Positions 37,794 to 46,306 of a DNA stretch of 64,000 nucleotides are shown here, one piece after another. The stretch's first letter is position 1, and every line of letters begins with the position of its first letter. A program made the translations under genes and the position numbers. Below the pieces are notes generated by a model. It had not been told where the DNA came from. It did no database searches and saw nothing but the letters and a program-made list of their open reading frames with translations. The DNA is from Gammaproteobacteria bacterium (GTDB taxonomy: Bacteria; Pseudomonadota; Gammaproteobacteria; Burkholderiales; Gallionellaceae). The DNA is taken from NCBI GenBank assembly GCA_018814405.1, contig JAHIZO010000007.1:124001-188000 (forward strand), read 5' to 3'.

Positions 37794-38663
37794 ATGAGCA
37801 ACACGCATCGCTACACCCTCACCATCTCCTGTCCTGACCGTTCCGGCATCATCGCCGCGGTCACCGGTTTCATCGCCGAGCATGGCGGCTTCATCACCGA
37901 GGCGAGCTATCACACCGAGCAGGAGGCTGAGCGCTTCTTCATGCGTCAGGAGATGCGTGCCGATTCCTTGCCGTTCGATGCAGCGACGTTCTGTGAGAAG
38001 TTTAAGCCGCTGGCCGATGAATTTCAGATGACATGGCAGCTGACCGACTCCGCCAACAAGAAGCGACTGGTCGTGCTGGTGAGCAAACAGGATCACTGTC
38101 TGGACGATCTGCTGCATCGCTGGCGCAGCGGCGAGCTGCAGGTGGATATACCCTGCGTGATCTCCAACCACGAAGACCTGCGCAGCTTCGTCGAATGGCA
38201 CGGTATCCCGTTCATCCATGTCGACATGGCAAGCAATGATCCAACAGCCAAGGAAGCAGCGTTCCAGCACATCGCCGCCCTGTTCGATGAACATCAAGGC
38301 GATGCCATGGTGCTGGCGCGCTTCATGCAGATCCTGCCGCCCTGGTTATGTCAGCGCTATCCGGGCCGGGTGATCAATATCCACCACAGCTTCCTGCCCT
38401 CCTTCGTCGGTGCCAAGCCCTACCATCAGGCTTACCAGCGCGGCGTGAAGCTGATCGGCGCCACCTGCCATTACGTCACCGATGAACTGGATGCCGGCCC
38501 CATCATTGAGCAGGACACGGTGCGTATCGACCACGGTGACACGCCGGACGATCTGGTGCGCTACGGGCGCGACATCGAGAAGACCGTGCTGGCGCGCGGC
38601 CTGCGCTACCATGTGGAAGACCGCGTGCTGGTGTGCGGCAACAAGACCATCGTATTTCGTTGA
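37794..38663 (+). CDS. purU: formyltetrahydrofolate deformylase
   Basis: Hydrolyses 10-formyl-THF to formate and THF, balancing one-carbon units for purine and methionine synthesis. The 289 residues have an N-terminal ACT domain (YTLTISCPDRSGIIAAVTGF) and a formyltransferase-type catalytic domain with NIHHSFLPSFVGAKPYHQA and DELDAGPIIEQD. The start ATG 37794 follows AGGAG. A TAGAAT element at 37761-37766, 28 bp before the start, is a likely -10. Confidence 0.95.
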   Translation: MSNTHRYTLTISCPDRSGIIAAVTGFIAEHGGFITEASYHTEQEAERFFMRQEMRADSLPFDAATFCEKFKPLADEFQMTWQLTDSANKKRLVVLVSKQDHCLDDLLHRWRSGELQVDIPCVISNHEDLRSFVEWHGIPFIHVDMASNDPTAKEAAFQHIAALFDEHQGDAMVLARFMQILPPWLCQRYPGRVINIHHSFLPSFVGAKPYHQAYQRGVKLIGATCHYVTDELDAGPIIEQDTVRIDHGDTPDDLVRYGRDIEKTVLARGLRYHVEDRVLVCGNKTIVFR

Positions 38664-38683
38664 TCAGATAAGCCGGGGGGCCT

Positions 38684-39637
38684 ATGCAAGAGTTGGATCG
38701 TGATCGTGCGTTGACCGCGCAGAACCTGCTGTTCCACAACGTAGACTTCACCAGCGTCGCATACATGTTAGAACGCACTACGGTGCGAGAGTTGGCAGCC
38801 GGCGAGAACCTGCTGCAGCCGGAAGTACCCAATACTTTTCTGTATCTCATCCTTGAAGGTGAGCTGAGCGTGCACCTTGCCGCCCACCAGACGGTGGAAC
38901 ATGCCACGCTGGTAGCTGGCGAATGCACGGGCGAGATCTCGCTGGTGGACGGCAAGAACCCTTCCGCGCTGGTGGTCGCCGCCAAAGCCACGCGCGTGCT
39001 GGCGGTGCCGCACGACACGGTGTGGTCGCTGGTCGACCAGTCGCACGATGTGGCGCGCAATCTGCTCGCCATCATCGCCGGGCGTATGCGCAACGACAAT
39101 TCCGCCCTCATCACCTCGCACAACCAGCGCGCGCAATATGAACATCAGGCCACGGTTGATGCGCTCACCGGCGTGCACAACCGGCGCTGGATGAGCGATG
39201 CCTTTCCGCGCGTGCTGCATCGCTGTGCATTGAATAAACAGCGCAGTGCCGTGATGGTGTTGGACATCGACCACTTCAAGAAAGTTAACGACAGCTATGG
39301 CCATCTGGTGGGTGACGCCGCGCTCAAATCATTGGCGGACATCATGCAGCACAACCTGCGTCCACACGACCTGCTGGTGCGCTACGGCGGTGAGGAGTTC
39401 GCTATCCTGTTGCCGGACACCGCGCTGGAAGATGCGCGCGCCATCGCTGAACGACTGCGCAAGATGGTCGCCGCCAACGAAGTGGTGAGCCATGGTGTGG
39501 CATTCAAGATCACTGTCTCCAGCGGTATCGCTTCCATCGGCGAAGTGGCCGAATTGGAAACAAGCTTTGCCCAAGCCGACGAGGCGCTCTATCGCGCAAA
39601 AGAAGGCGGGCGCAACCGGGTCGAGATCGCTGCCTGA
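38684..39637 (+). CDS. diguanylate cyclase with cyclic-nucleotide-binding-like domain
   Basis: Soluble protein of 317 residues. Residues about 20-135 resemble a cNMP-binding/CRP-type effector domain (GELSVHLAAHQ, GECTGEISLVDGKNPSALVVA). The C-terminal GGDEF domain begins DALTGVHNRRWM and has the active motif GGEEF at 235-239 and the product-inhibition site RPHD at 226-229, so it should make c-di-GMP and be feedback-inhibited. The N-terminal domain suggests control by a nucleotide or other ligand; which one is unknown. A cyclase at 60584 could in principle make such a signal. Confidence 0.92.
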   Translation: MQELDRDRALTAQNLLFHNVDFTSVAYMLERTTVRELAAGENLLQPEVPNTFLYLILEGELSVHLAAHQTVEHATLVAGECTGEISLVDGKNPSALVVAAKATRVLAVPHDTVWSLVDQSHDVARNLLAIIAGRMRNDNSALITSHNQRAQYEHQATVDALTGVHNRRWMSDAFPRVLHRCALNKQRSAVMVLDIDHFKKVNDSYGHLVGDAALKSLADIMQHNLRPHDLLVRYGGEEFAILLPDTALEDARAIAERLRKMVAANEVVSHGVAFKITVSSGIASIGEVAELETSFAQADEALYRAKEGGRNRVEIAA

Positions 39638-39676
39638 CCTTGCTTCAATTGCGGGTGGTCGGAAACTAATCGGGCG

Positions 39677-39704
39677 TTGCCATACTCTATGGCATCGTTA
39701 GAAT
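39677..39704 (+). promoter_or_regulatory. candidate promoter of the Ser/Thr kinase gene
   Basis: TTGCCA (39677-39682) and TAGAAT (39699-39704) are 16 bp apart, a reasonable -35/-10 pair, 31 bp before the kinase ATG. Confidence 0.4.
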
Positions 39705-39735
39705 TCATTTACCGCTTAATGCACATTGCACCTGA

Positions 39736-40713
39736 ATGTCAGTGAACCCGCCCATCCTCCGCATCGGACCCTATTCCATCGTGCGCGAACTGGGCGAAGG
39801 CGCAACCTCCAATGTTTATCTCGCCCTGCGCGACGACTCCTACGCATCGGTAGCCCTCAAGCAGCTGCGCAAAGCCAGCCAATCCGATCTGCATAAATCC
39901 ATGTTCACAGACGAGGTCGAGCTCGGCCAGAAGATGCAGCACCGCAACATCGTGCGCGTGATCGATGCTGACCTGAATGAAAAGACCGGCGCTTATCTGG
40001 TGATGGAATATATCAACGGCAAGCCGTTGGATAGGAACGATAATGTTGAGAATCTGCTGCCCTTGGATAAGGTGCTCTCTGTCACTGCACAAGTCGCCGA
40101 AGCGTTGAAATATGCCGCCGGAATGGGCGTGGTGCACCGTGATGTGAAGCCCGGTAACATCATCCTTATGCCCAATGGCGTCGCCAAGCTTGCCGATTTT
40201 GGCTGCGCTATTCCGGTCAGTGAGATGGGCGCGGTGGTGGCAGGCAGTCTGGCTTATATGTCACCGGAACAGATAGAAGGCGAGGCGTTGGATCAGCGTT
40301 CGGACATCTATTCGCTTGGGGCGGTGATGTATCGCCTGCTTACCGGCCATTACTCTTTCGAGGCAGATAACCAGTTCGATGCGCGTATCGCCATCATCAA
40401 CTTTCCCATCATTCCCATCGAGAATTACCGTCAGGAGCTACCCAAGGTGCTTACCGATGTGGTCGAGCGCGCCATGCAGAAAGGTCGGGAGGAGCGCTAT
40501 GCGAACTGGGATGAGTTCATCGCCGACCTGGCCAAGGCGATACACCTGATCGAACAAAGCGACTACGACATGGACTTGTATCGCGGCTTCAGTATGCAGA
40601 CACAGGCCGAACTGTCGAACTACATGTCCAGATCCAGAGCGTTTTCGCGTAGCGTGTTCTCAAGGAGTGGGTTTTCGAGGAGTACGGTGCCGGATACGTA
40701 TGGGGGCGGGTAG
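39736..40713 (+). CDS. Hanks-type Ser/Thr protein kinase
   Basis: Cytoplasmic kinase of 325 residues. It has the glycine loop GEGATSNV, the ATP lysine K42, the catalytic loop HRDVKPGN (D136), DFG at 154-156 and the substrate-side motif LAYMSPEQ, so it should be active. It lacks a membrane segment and a sensor domain. The last 30 residues are unusual: after MSRSRA comes the near-repeat FSRSVFSRSGFSRS, a serine-rich tail that could be autophosphorylated. It follows a diguanylate cyclase gene with its own likely promoter. Confidence 0.93.
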   Translation: MSVNPPILRIGPYSIVRELGEGATSNVYLALRDDSYASVALKQLRKASQSDLHKSMFTDEVELGQKMQHRNIVRVIDADLNEKTGAYLVMEYINGKPLDRNDNVENLLPLDKVLSVTAQVAEALKYAAGMGVVHRDVKPGNIILMPNGVAKLADFGCAIPVSEMGAVVAGSLAYMSPEQIEGEALDQRSDIYSLGAVMYRLLTGHYSFEADNQFDARIAIINFPIIPIENYRQELPKVLTDVVERAMQKGREERYANWDEFIADLAKAIHLIEQSDYDMDLYRGFSMQTQAELSNYMSRSRAFSRSVFSRSGFSRSTVPDTYGGG

Positions 40714-40727
40714 GGTTTTCAGCCTAT

Positions 40728-40756
40728 CCGTTCGTCCTGAGCTTGTCGAAGGATGG
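40728..40756. repeat. REP-like palindromic element 1
   Basis: The 29-bp element beginning CCGTTCGTCCTGAGCTTGTC forms an imperfect hairpin (ATCC-g-TTCG pairing with CGAA-GGAT at its ends). I recognise this from memory as a frequently repeated intergenic sequence in many proteobacterial genomes; only one copy is in this window. Confidence 0.6.
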
Positions 40757-40781
40757 GCGAAGCCCGCAGGCTCATGAAAAT

Positions 40782-40816
40782 GTAGGATGGGTATCGCTAC
40801 GCTCCACCCATCCTAC
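40782..40816. repeat. REP-like palindromic element 2
   Basis: GTAGGATGGGT (40782-40792) and its exact complement (40806-40816) form an 11-bp stem around a 13-base loop. It lies 25 bp after the first element and resembles the GTAGG-type mobile palindromes scattered in proteobacterial intergenic DNA. Confidence 0.6.
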
Positions 40817-40827
40817 GACAGATGAAA

Positions 40828-40849
40828 AAGGGCACCTCGCGGTGCCCTT
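40828..40849. terminator. hairpin between the kinase gene and the 91-residue protein gene
   Basis: AAGGGCACC-TCGC-GGTGCCCTT is a perfect 9-bp stem preceded by an A-run and followed by TCATATTTATT. It lies between two convergent genes and could stop both. Its core GGGCACC is shared with the amtB terminator at 41190. Confidence 0.65.
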
Positions 40850-40877
40850 CATATTTATTGAGATGCAATGCAGATGC

Positions 40878-41153
40878 TCAGCGCAGGCTGGCAACATATT
40901 TCGCTTGAGCCTTCACGGGTATCGGTACTTCGATACGCTGAGGCTTGGGCAACAGCGGATGCACAACTTCTACCCGTTCAGCCAGCGTCAGTAGCTCCTC
41001 AGATTCTGTGGAGCGTGCGAGTTTGATCACTTCTCTAGCGTAGCGCTCATCGGCGCACATCCATTCGATGTCGATGATGCGGTTGTGTTCGCGTCTAAGT
41101 AGGACGTGGATGCGTCCGGCCAGTGCGAACAGTTTTTCCATCTCTCCTGGCAT
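40878..41153 (-). CDS. conserved small protein, unknown function
   Basis: A 91-residue protein starting MPGEMEKLFALAGRIHVLLR behind a good AAGGAG site. It is basic, helix-rich and without membrane segments or cysteine motifs; the second half has LLPKPQRIEVPIPVKAQA. I do not recognise a function. It lies downstream of amtB beyond a strong terminator, so it is expressed by read-through or from its own promoter in the short gap. The open frame extends to 41369, but that part crosses the terminator and is not credible coding. Confidence 0.72.
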   Translation of the reverse strand: MPGEMEKLFALAGRIHVLLRREHNRIIDIEWMCADERYAREVIKLARSTESEELLTLAERVEVVHPLLPKPQRIEVPIPVKAQAKYVASLR

Positions 41154-41184
41154 TTGTTTCTCCTTGTTGCATTGAATTTTGGTG

Positions 41185-41213
41185 AAAAAAAGGGCACCCG
41201 CGAGGGTGCCCTT
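41185..41213 (-). terminator. intrinsic terminator of the glnK-amtB operon
   Basis: On the minus strand a 10-bp stem AAGGGCACCC with its complement around a 4-base loop (41213-41190) runs into a T-run (41191-41185). It lies 34 bp after the amtB stop. Confidence 0.87.
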
Positions 41214-41247
41214 AAGAATGGAGCCGGGAGGCTCCAGGGAGGAGAAG

Positions 41248-42621
41248 TTAAGCGTTGTATGCGCGCTCGCCGTGTGTTGCTGTGTCCAGACCTTCGCGTT
41301 CGTCTTCTTCCGAAACACGCAGACCCATGACCATGTCGACCAACTTGAAGCAGACGAAGGCAACCACACCGGACCAGACGATAGTGATCAACACGCCAGT
41401 AGCTTGTGTCATCACTTGTGCGCCCATGGAGTAGCCATCGATGCCCACGCCGCCCAGTGCTGGCGATACGAAGATACCTGTGCCGATCGCGCCGACGATA
41501 CCGCCGATTGCGTGGATACCGAATACGTCGAGTGAGTCGTCATAGCCCAGAGATTTCTTCAGACCAGACACCGCCCACAGACAGACCGGACCAACGATCA
41601 AGCCAAGGATGATCGCGCCCATCGGGCCAACAAGACCGGCAGCCGGTGTGATGGCAACCAGACCAGCCACTGCACCGGAAGCGATACCCAGCATGGATGC
41701 TTTGCCGCGCAGGACTTTCTCAGCGCCCATCCAGCTCAGTGCTGCTGCACCGGTAGCGACGATGGTGTTCAGGAAGGCCAGTGCTGCACCACCAGTGGCT
41801 TCCAGGTTGGAACCGGCGTTGAAGCCGAACCAGCCTACCCACAGCAGGGATGCGCCGATCATAGTCATTGGCAGGTTGTGCGGAGCCATCGGCTCTTTAC
41901 CGTAACCGATACGCTTGCCGATCACGATTGCGCCGACCAGTGCTGCGATACCAGCATTGATGTGCACAACAGTACCGCCAGCAAAGTCCAAAGCACCCTT
42001 CTCGAACAGGTAGCCACCTGTTGCCCACACCATGTGTGCGATAGGCAGGTAAGAGAATGTGAACCACAGTGCGGAGAACACCATCAGCGAACCGAATTTG
42101 ATGCGCTCAGCGAAGCCGCCGATGATCAGCGCGGTAGTGATCGCCGCGAAGGTCAACTGGAAGGCCACGAATGTGAACTCGGGGATCACCACGCCGTCAG
42201 TAAATGTTGCAGCGGTGCTGTCACCGGTCATACCGGCGAGGAACATCTTGCTCAGGTCACCGATTGCCCAGTTCATCGAACCGCCGTCACCGAAGGCCAG
42301 CGAGTAACCGTACACCACCCACAGGATGGAGATCAGGGCGAAGATGCCGAACACTTGAGACAGTACGGACAGCATGTTCTTGGCGCGCACCAGGCCACCG
42401 TAGAACAGGGACAGGCCAGGTACGATCATCAGGATCACCAGCAGTGTGGACAGCATCATCCAGGTGGTGTCGCCTTTATCGGGCACGGGGGCAGCGGCAG
42501 CAACTGCTTCAGTTGTTGCCATAGCAGCTTCGGCTGCCGGCATGACTTCCTCGGCGAACGAGGGGCTGACTGCGCCGAACATCACGGCCAGCAGCATGAA
42601 AGAAGCGAGTAGTTTCTTCAT
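41248..42621 (-). CDS. amtB: ammonium transporter AmtB
   Basis: Inner-membrane ammonium channel of 457 residues. A signal peptide (KKLLASFMLLAVMFGAVSPSFA) is followed by a short Ala/Glu-rich segment and eleven membrane helices. Hallmarks include GLSLFYGGLVRAKNMLS, FAAITTALIIGGFAERIKF, GTVVHINAGIAALVGA and DSLDVFGIHAIGGIVGAIGTG (the twin pore histidines). ATG 42621 is chosen because it sits 7 bp from AAGGAG; ATG 42627 is too close. It follows glnK directly, so GlnK probably plugs this channel when nitrogen is plentiful. Confidence 0.96.
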   Translation of the reverse strand: MKKLLASFMLLAVMFGAVSPSFAEEVMPAAEAAMATTEAVAAAAPVPDKGDTTWMMLSTLLVILMIVPGLSLFYGGLVRAKNMLSVLSQVFGIFALISILWVVYGYSLAFGDGGSMNWAIGDLSKMFLAGMTGDSTAATFTDGVVIPEFTFVAFQLTFAAITTALIIGGFAERIKFGSLMVFSALWFTFSYLPIAHMVWATGGYLFEKGALDFAGGTVVHINAGIAALVGAIVIGKRIGYGKEPMAPHNLPMTMIGASLLWVGWFGFNAGSNLEATGGAALAFLNTIVATGAAALSWMGAEKVLRGKASMLGIASGAVAGLVAITPAAGLVGPMGAIILGLIVGPVCLWAVSGLKKSLGYDDSLDVFGIHAIGGIVGAIGTGIFVSPALGGVGIDGYSMGAQVMTQATGVLITIVWSGVVAFVCFKLVDMVMGLRVSEEDEREGLDTATHGERAYNA

Positions 42622-42632
42622 TTCCATTCTCC

Positions 42633-43052
<420 letters not shown>

Positions 43053-43775
43053 TTACATGGATTTGCTGATCGCGAGAATCAGAGTGCCCTTGACCAGGTC
43101 ATTGCCCTGCGCATCAACCAAACCACCAGTTACGTTGGCCTTGGTGTAAGTCGCACTGAAGCCGTAACCACCGATTTCCTTGGATGCACTGAAGCTAACG
43201 TCGGTGTAGTCAGCAGCCGGGCTGTTAGCAATAGTCTGTTTGCCGTAGTGGGCGCCGAGGGAAATGCCTGCGTCTTCCAAGTCATAGCTGGCGCTCAGGT
43301 CCAGATAACCGCTGCCGCTGGAGTTAGCCACGCCGAACAGATTGCCGGTGCTGCGGGAGTACTTGGCCGTGACGAACATGTAACTGACAGAGCCATAGAG
43401 TTCGGTAGTGTTGGCAGTCAGGTTCGTGCCATAGTCGCCAGGGTAGTTGTAAGCCAGCAAGCCCACGTCGTAGCCGATGTCGCCTGCTTCACCGGAATAA
43501 CCCAAGTAGGTGTCGAATTCAGTGCCTGCGCTAGCGGCTGTGCCAGAATCGCCCAACCAGCTGATGCTGGAACCCCAGATGCCAGCGTAGAGGCCGCTTG
43601 CATGGGCGTAGTCGAAACCGCCTTGCAGTGCTGGCTTGTTAGCAGTTTGTGAGATGCCGCGATATACGTAGTTCGTAGTGATGCTCACGTTTGCGCTGAA
43701 AGGAGAATCTTCAGCCATAGCGGGCACAGCAAAGGTAGCAGCCAGAGCAGCAACAAGCAGGTTTTTCTTCAACAT
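43053..43775 (-). CDS. TorF-family putative outer-membrane porin
   Basis: A 240-residue protein with a signal peptide (MLKKNLLVAALAATFAVPAMA) and a beta-barrel pattern opening SANVSITTNYVYRGISQTANKPALQGGFDY, which marks the proteobacterial TorF-like family often found beside glnK-amtB. It probably forms a small outer-membrane channel used under nitrogen limitation; substrate unknown. ATG 43775 follows AAGGAAA; an open frame runs back to 44045 but crosses the promoter region and is not coding. Confidence 0.9.
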   Translation of the reverse strand: MLKKNLLVAALAATFAVPAMAEDSPFSANVSITTNYVYRGISQTANKPALQGGFDYAHASGLYAGIWGSSISWLGDSGTAASAGTEFDTYLGYSGEAGDIGYDVGLLAYNYPGDYGTNLTANTTELYGSVSYMFVTAKYSRSTGNLFGVANSSGSGYLDLSASYDLEDAGISLGAHYGKQTIANSPAADYTDVSFSASKEIGGYGFSATYTKANVTGGLVDAQGNDLVKGTLILAISKSM

Positions 43776-43830
43776 GGTATTTCCTTTCGTTAAGTTTAAA
43801 ACGGGATAAAAAGTATCCACGCTTTCCATA

Positions 43831-43847
43831 CAGCAGCAACCGTGCCA
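43831..43847 (-). promoter_or_regulatory. sigma-54 promoter of the torF-like-glnK-amtB operon
   Basis: On the minus strand TGGCACGGTTGCTGCTG places the invariant GG (-24) and GC (-12) exactly ten bases apart, matching the RpoN consensus TGGCACG-N4-TTGC closely. It lies 56 bp before the ATG, giving a leader of about 45 bases. Two NtrC-like sites lie upstream at 43900-43960. Confidence 0.8.
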
Positions 43848-43899
43848 GCCTGCACAAACCCAATAACGGCGGGCTTTGTTCCGCATTCGTGAAAAACGG

Positions 43900-43916
43900 T
43901 GCACGCGAAAGGTGCA
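43900..43916 (-). promoter_or_regulatory. NtrC-type enhancer site, proximal
   Basis: TGCACGCGAAAGGTGCA fits the NtrC consensus TGCACY-N5-GGTGCA at all but one position. It is about 60 bp upstream of the sigma-54 promoter. Confidence 0.7.
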
Positions 43917-43943
43917 CCGAGTAAGCGCGGATTTCGGCGCTGG

Positions 43944-43960
43944 TGCACACTGTTGGTGCG
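43944..43960 (-). promoter_or_regulatory. NtrC-type enhancer site, distal
   Basis: TGCACACTGTTGGTGCG matches the NtrC consensus at all but two positions. Its centre is 44 bp (about four helical turns) from the proximal site, as expected for cooperative binding. Confidence 0.58.
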
Positions 43961-44106
43961 GCTTTAGGACACGTTGCCGACAAGGTCGGCCGATTGCGGG
44001 AGTGGCTGCCTTGACGCGCCTGCGGGACCTGAAGATTGATGCCATGCGTAGTTAGCGCGGCAGTATTTGGTACACTCCGCCCACACAAAAAACAGGGAGA
44101 AGCGCC

Positions 44107-44319
44107 ATGCTGAATGCGAAGTTCTTTGAAGAGATGTCGTCCAAGTTGAATGAAGCCGTGGCTAACAGCCCGGCCAAAGACTTTGAAAAGAACGCCCGTG
44201 CCTTGCTGGCACAGGGGTTCTCCAAACTGGATCTGGTGACGCGCGAGGAATACGAGGTGCTGGCGCAGCGCGTGGACAAGCTCGAGGTGCGCCTGGCCGC
44301 ACTGGAGTTCAACAAGTAA
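44107..44319 (+). CDS. ubiK: ubiquinone biosynthesis accessory factor UbiK
   Basis: A 70-residue helical protein of the UbiK (YqiC/BMFP) family that helps the Ubi enzyme complex. It begins MLNAKFFEEMSSKLNEAVANSPAKDFEKN and ends in a coiled-coil stretch VLAQRVDKLEVRLAALE, as usual. A clear AGGGAGAA site precedes it. It starts 6 bp before the comM/yifB gene, a common pairing. The ubiquinone hydroxylase gene ubiH is further right, at 61480. Confidence 0.92.
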   Translation: MLNAKFFEEMSSKLNEAVANSPAKDFEKNARALLAQGFSKLDLVTREEYEVLAQRVDKLEVRLAALEFNK

Positions 44320-44325
44320 CTCATC

Positions 44326-45822
44326 ATGAGCCTGGCTGTTCTTTACAGCAGAGGTTTGTCGGGCATGGAAGCCGCGCTGGTCACGGTCGAAGTGCACCTT
44401 GCCAACGGGCTGCCGCAATTCACCATCGTTGGCCTGCCCGAAGTGGAAGTTAAAGAGAGCAAGGATCGCGTACGCGCCGCCTTGCAGAATTGCCAATTCG
44501 AATTTCCCGCCCGTCGCATCACCGTCAATCTAGCGCCCGCCGACCTGCCCAAGGAGAGCGGGCGTTTCGACCTGCCCATCGCCCTCGGCATCCTCGCCGC
44601 ATCGGGACAGATACCCGCCGACAAACTGAATGAATATGAATTTGCAGGCGAACTGGCACTGACCGGAGAGTTGCGTCCGATACGCGGCGCGCTGGCGATG
44701 ACCTACCGCGCGGCGAACAGCGGACGCGCTTTCGTGTTACCGGAAGCCAATGCCGCCGAGGCAGCGCTGGTGGACGATGCGGTGGTCTATCCCGCAAATT
44801 CGTTATTGCAGGTGGCGGCGCACTTGGCCGGACGCGAATCTATCGAGCGTTTCATCCCGCAAGTGGAAAGTGCTGCGCCGACCTACCCGGATATGCAGGA
44901 AGTAAAAGGCCAAGTCGCATCCAAGCGCGCTCTGGAGATAGCCGCCGCCGGGTCGCATTCCGTGCTGATGAGCGGCCCGCCGGGCACCGGCAAGAGCATG
45001 CTGGCCGCGCGCTTCCCCGGCATCCTGCCCGCGATGACACAAGAAGAAGCGTTGGAAAGCGCAGCGATGCAGTCGTTGGGCGGCGCTTTTGAATTGGAGC
45101 GTTGGAAGACGCGCCCTTATCGCGCGCCCCATCACACTGCGAGTGCCGTGGCTTTGGTTGGCGGCGGTAGCAACCCGCGACCGGGCGAGATCTCGGTGGC
45201 GATGCACGGCGTGTTGTTTTTGGATGAGCTGCCTGAATTTGATAGAAGTGTACTGGAAGTACTACGCGAACCGTTGGAGAGCGGGCGCATCACTATCTCG
45301 CGCGCGGCGCGGCGTGCCGACTTCAAGGCGCAGTTCCAGTTGCTTGCGGCGATGAACCCATGCCCGTGTGGCTATCTTGGTCACTTCAACGGCAAGTGCC
45401 GCTGCACACCGGACCAGATCGCACGGTATCGCGGCAAGATCTCCGGCCCCTTGCTGGATCGCATCGATATTCAGATAGAAGTACCGGCCGTGCCGCAGGA
45501 AGATCTGTTGAAGCAATCAGATGGCGAAGACAGCGCAACCGTTAAGCATCGTGTCGAAGCAGCCCGCCAACGCCAGCTTGCGCGACAGGGAAAGCCGAAC
45601 GCGCAACTCAACGTGACCGAGATCGATGAACATTGCGCACCGGATGCGCAAGGCGAAGCGCTACTGCGGCAGGCCATCAGTAAATTGAACCTGTCCGCGC
45701 GTGCTTACCATCGAATCCTCAAGGTGGCGCGCAGCATCGCCGATCTGGCCGCGAGCAAAGACATACAAACCGCGCACATTGCCGAGGCGGTGCAGTACCG
45801 GAGGATGGACAAAGGAAACTGA
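44326..45822 (+). CDS. comM: YifB/ComM family Mg-chelatase-like AAA+ ATPase
   Basis: A 498-residue protein with an N-terminal domain (AALVTVEVHLANGLPQFTIVGL, related to Lon-type folds), a Mg-chelatase-type AAA+ core (Walker A SGPPGTGKSML, Walker B GVLFLDELPEF) and a C-terminal helical domain. ComM is a DNA helicase that promotes branch migration in natural transformation in some bacteria; outside those the role is unclear. It forms a likely two-gene unit with ubiK. Confidence 0.93.
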   Translation: MSLAVLYSRGLSGMEAALVTVEVHLANGLPQFTIVGLPEVEVKESKDRVRAALQNCQFEFPARRITVNLAPADLPKESGRFDLPIALGILAASGQIPADKLNEYEFAGELALTGELRPIRGALAMTYRAANSGRAFVLPEANAAEAALVDDAVVYPANSLLQVAAHLAGRESIERFIPQVESAAPTYPDMQEVKGQVASKRALEIAAAGSHSVLMSGPPGTGKSMLAARFPGILPAMTQEEALESAAMQSLGGAFELERWKTRPYRAPHHTASAVALVGGGSNPRPGEISVAMHGVLFLDELPEFDRSVLEVLREPLESGRITISRAARRADFKAQFQLLAAMNPCPCGYLGHFNGKCRCTPDQIARYRGKISGPLLDRIDIQIEVPAVPQEDLLKQSDGEDSATVKHRVEAARQRQLARQGKPNAQLNVTEIDEHCAPDAQGEALLRQAISKLNLSARAYHRILKVARSIADLAASKDIQTAHIAEAVQYRRMDKGN

Positions 45823-45858
45823 ACACCCGCACAAACGATGCGGGCACTCAGGCAGGGC

Positions 45859-46260
45859 TCAGTGTTTGGACTTGGGTACGCAGGGCACGTACTTGGCATC
45901 CTCGTGCAGGATATGATTGAACAGCCAGGTCACCATCAGATTGTTCAGTTCGACAGAGGCAGATTCGCTGGTATTAAAGCGATCACGTAACTCACGCACC
46001 TGTTTGGCGAACTGCTCGTGCAGTGCTTTGTGTTCGTCTATCTGGGCATAGTTGTAATCATCCAGCATGCCTTCCTCGAAGGCGAAATGCGTCAGGGTGT
46101 AATCGACCAGTTCATCGATGACGTCCTGCATGGCTACTTTACCGGTGTTGCTTTTGTGCACGTTGTACAGTTTGTTGATGTAATCGACGATGCGTTTGTG
46201 CTGGTTGTCGATGACATCGATACCGGTGTTCAGATTGTCTGTCCAGATCAGGTTCTTCAT
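45859..46260 (-). CDS. bacteriohemerythrin 1
   Basis: A single-domain O2-binding di-iron protein of 133 residues. All expected ligands are present: the first histidine region DVIDNQHKRIVDYI, HFAFEE, DEHKALHEQF and WLFNHILHEDAKY. It should carry or sense O2 in the cytoplasm, useful to a microaerophile. It has a full AGGAGG site. It lies next to a second hemerythrin 46 bp away and shares its overall layout. Confidence 0.94.
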   Translation of the reverse strand: MKNLIWTDNLNTGIDVIDNQHKRIVDYINKLYNVHKSNTGKVAMQDVIDELVDYTLTHFAFEEGMLDDYNYAQIDEHKALHEQFAKQVRELRDRFNTSESASVELNNLMVTWLFNHILHEDAKYVPCVPKSKH

Positions 46261-46306
46261 GGTGCACCTCCTAATATCAGCCGATTAATGCAAGTAACTA
46301 TTTTTA

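Noticed and set aside
43776-44045. Extended N-terminus of the TorF-like protein
   Set aside because: The open frame upstream of ATG 43775 crosses the sigma-54 promoter and NtrC sites and lies before a good signal peptide.
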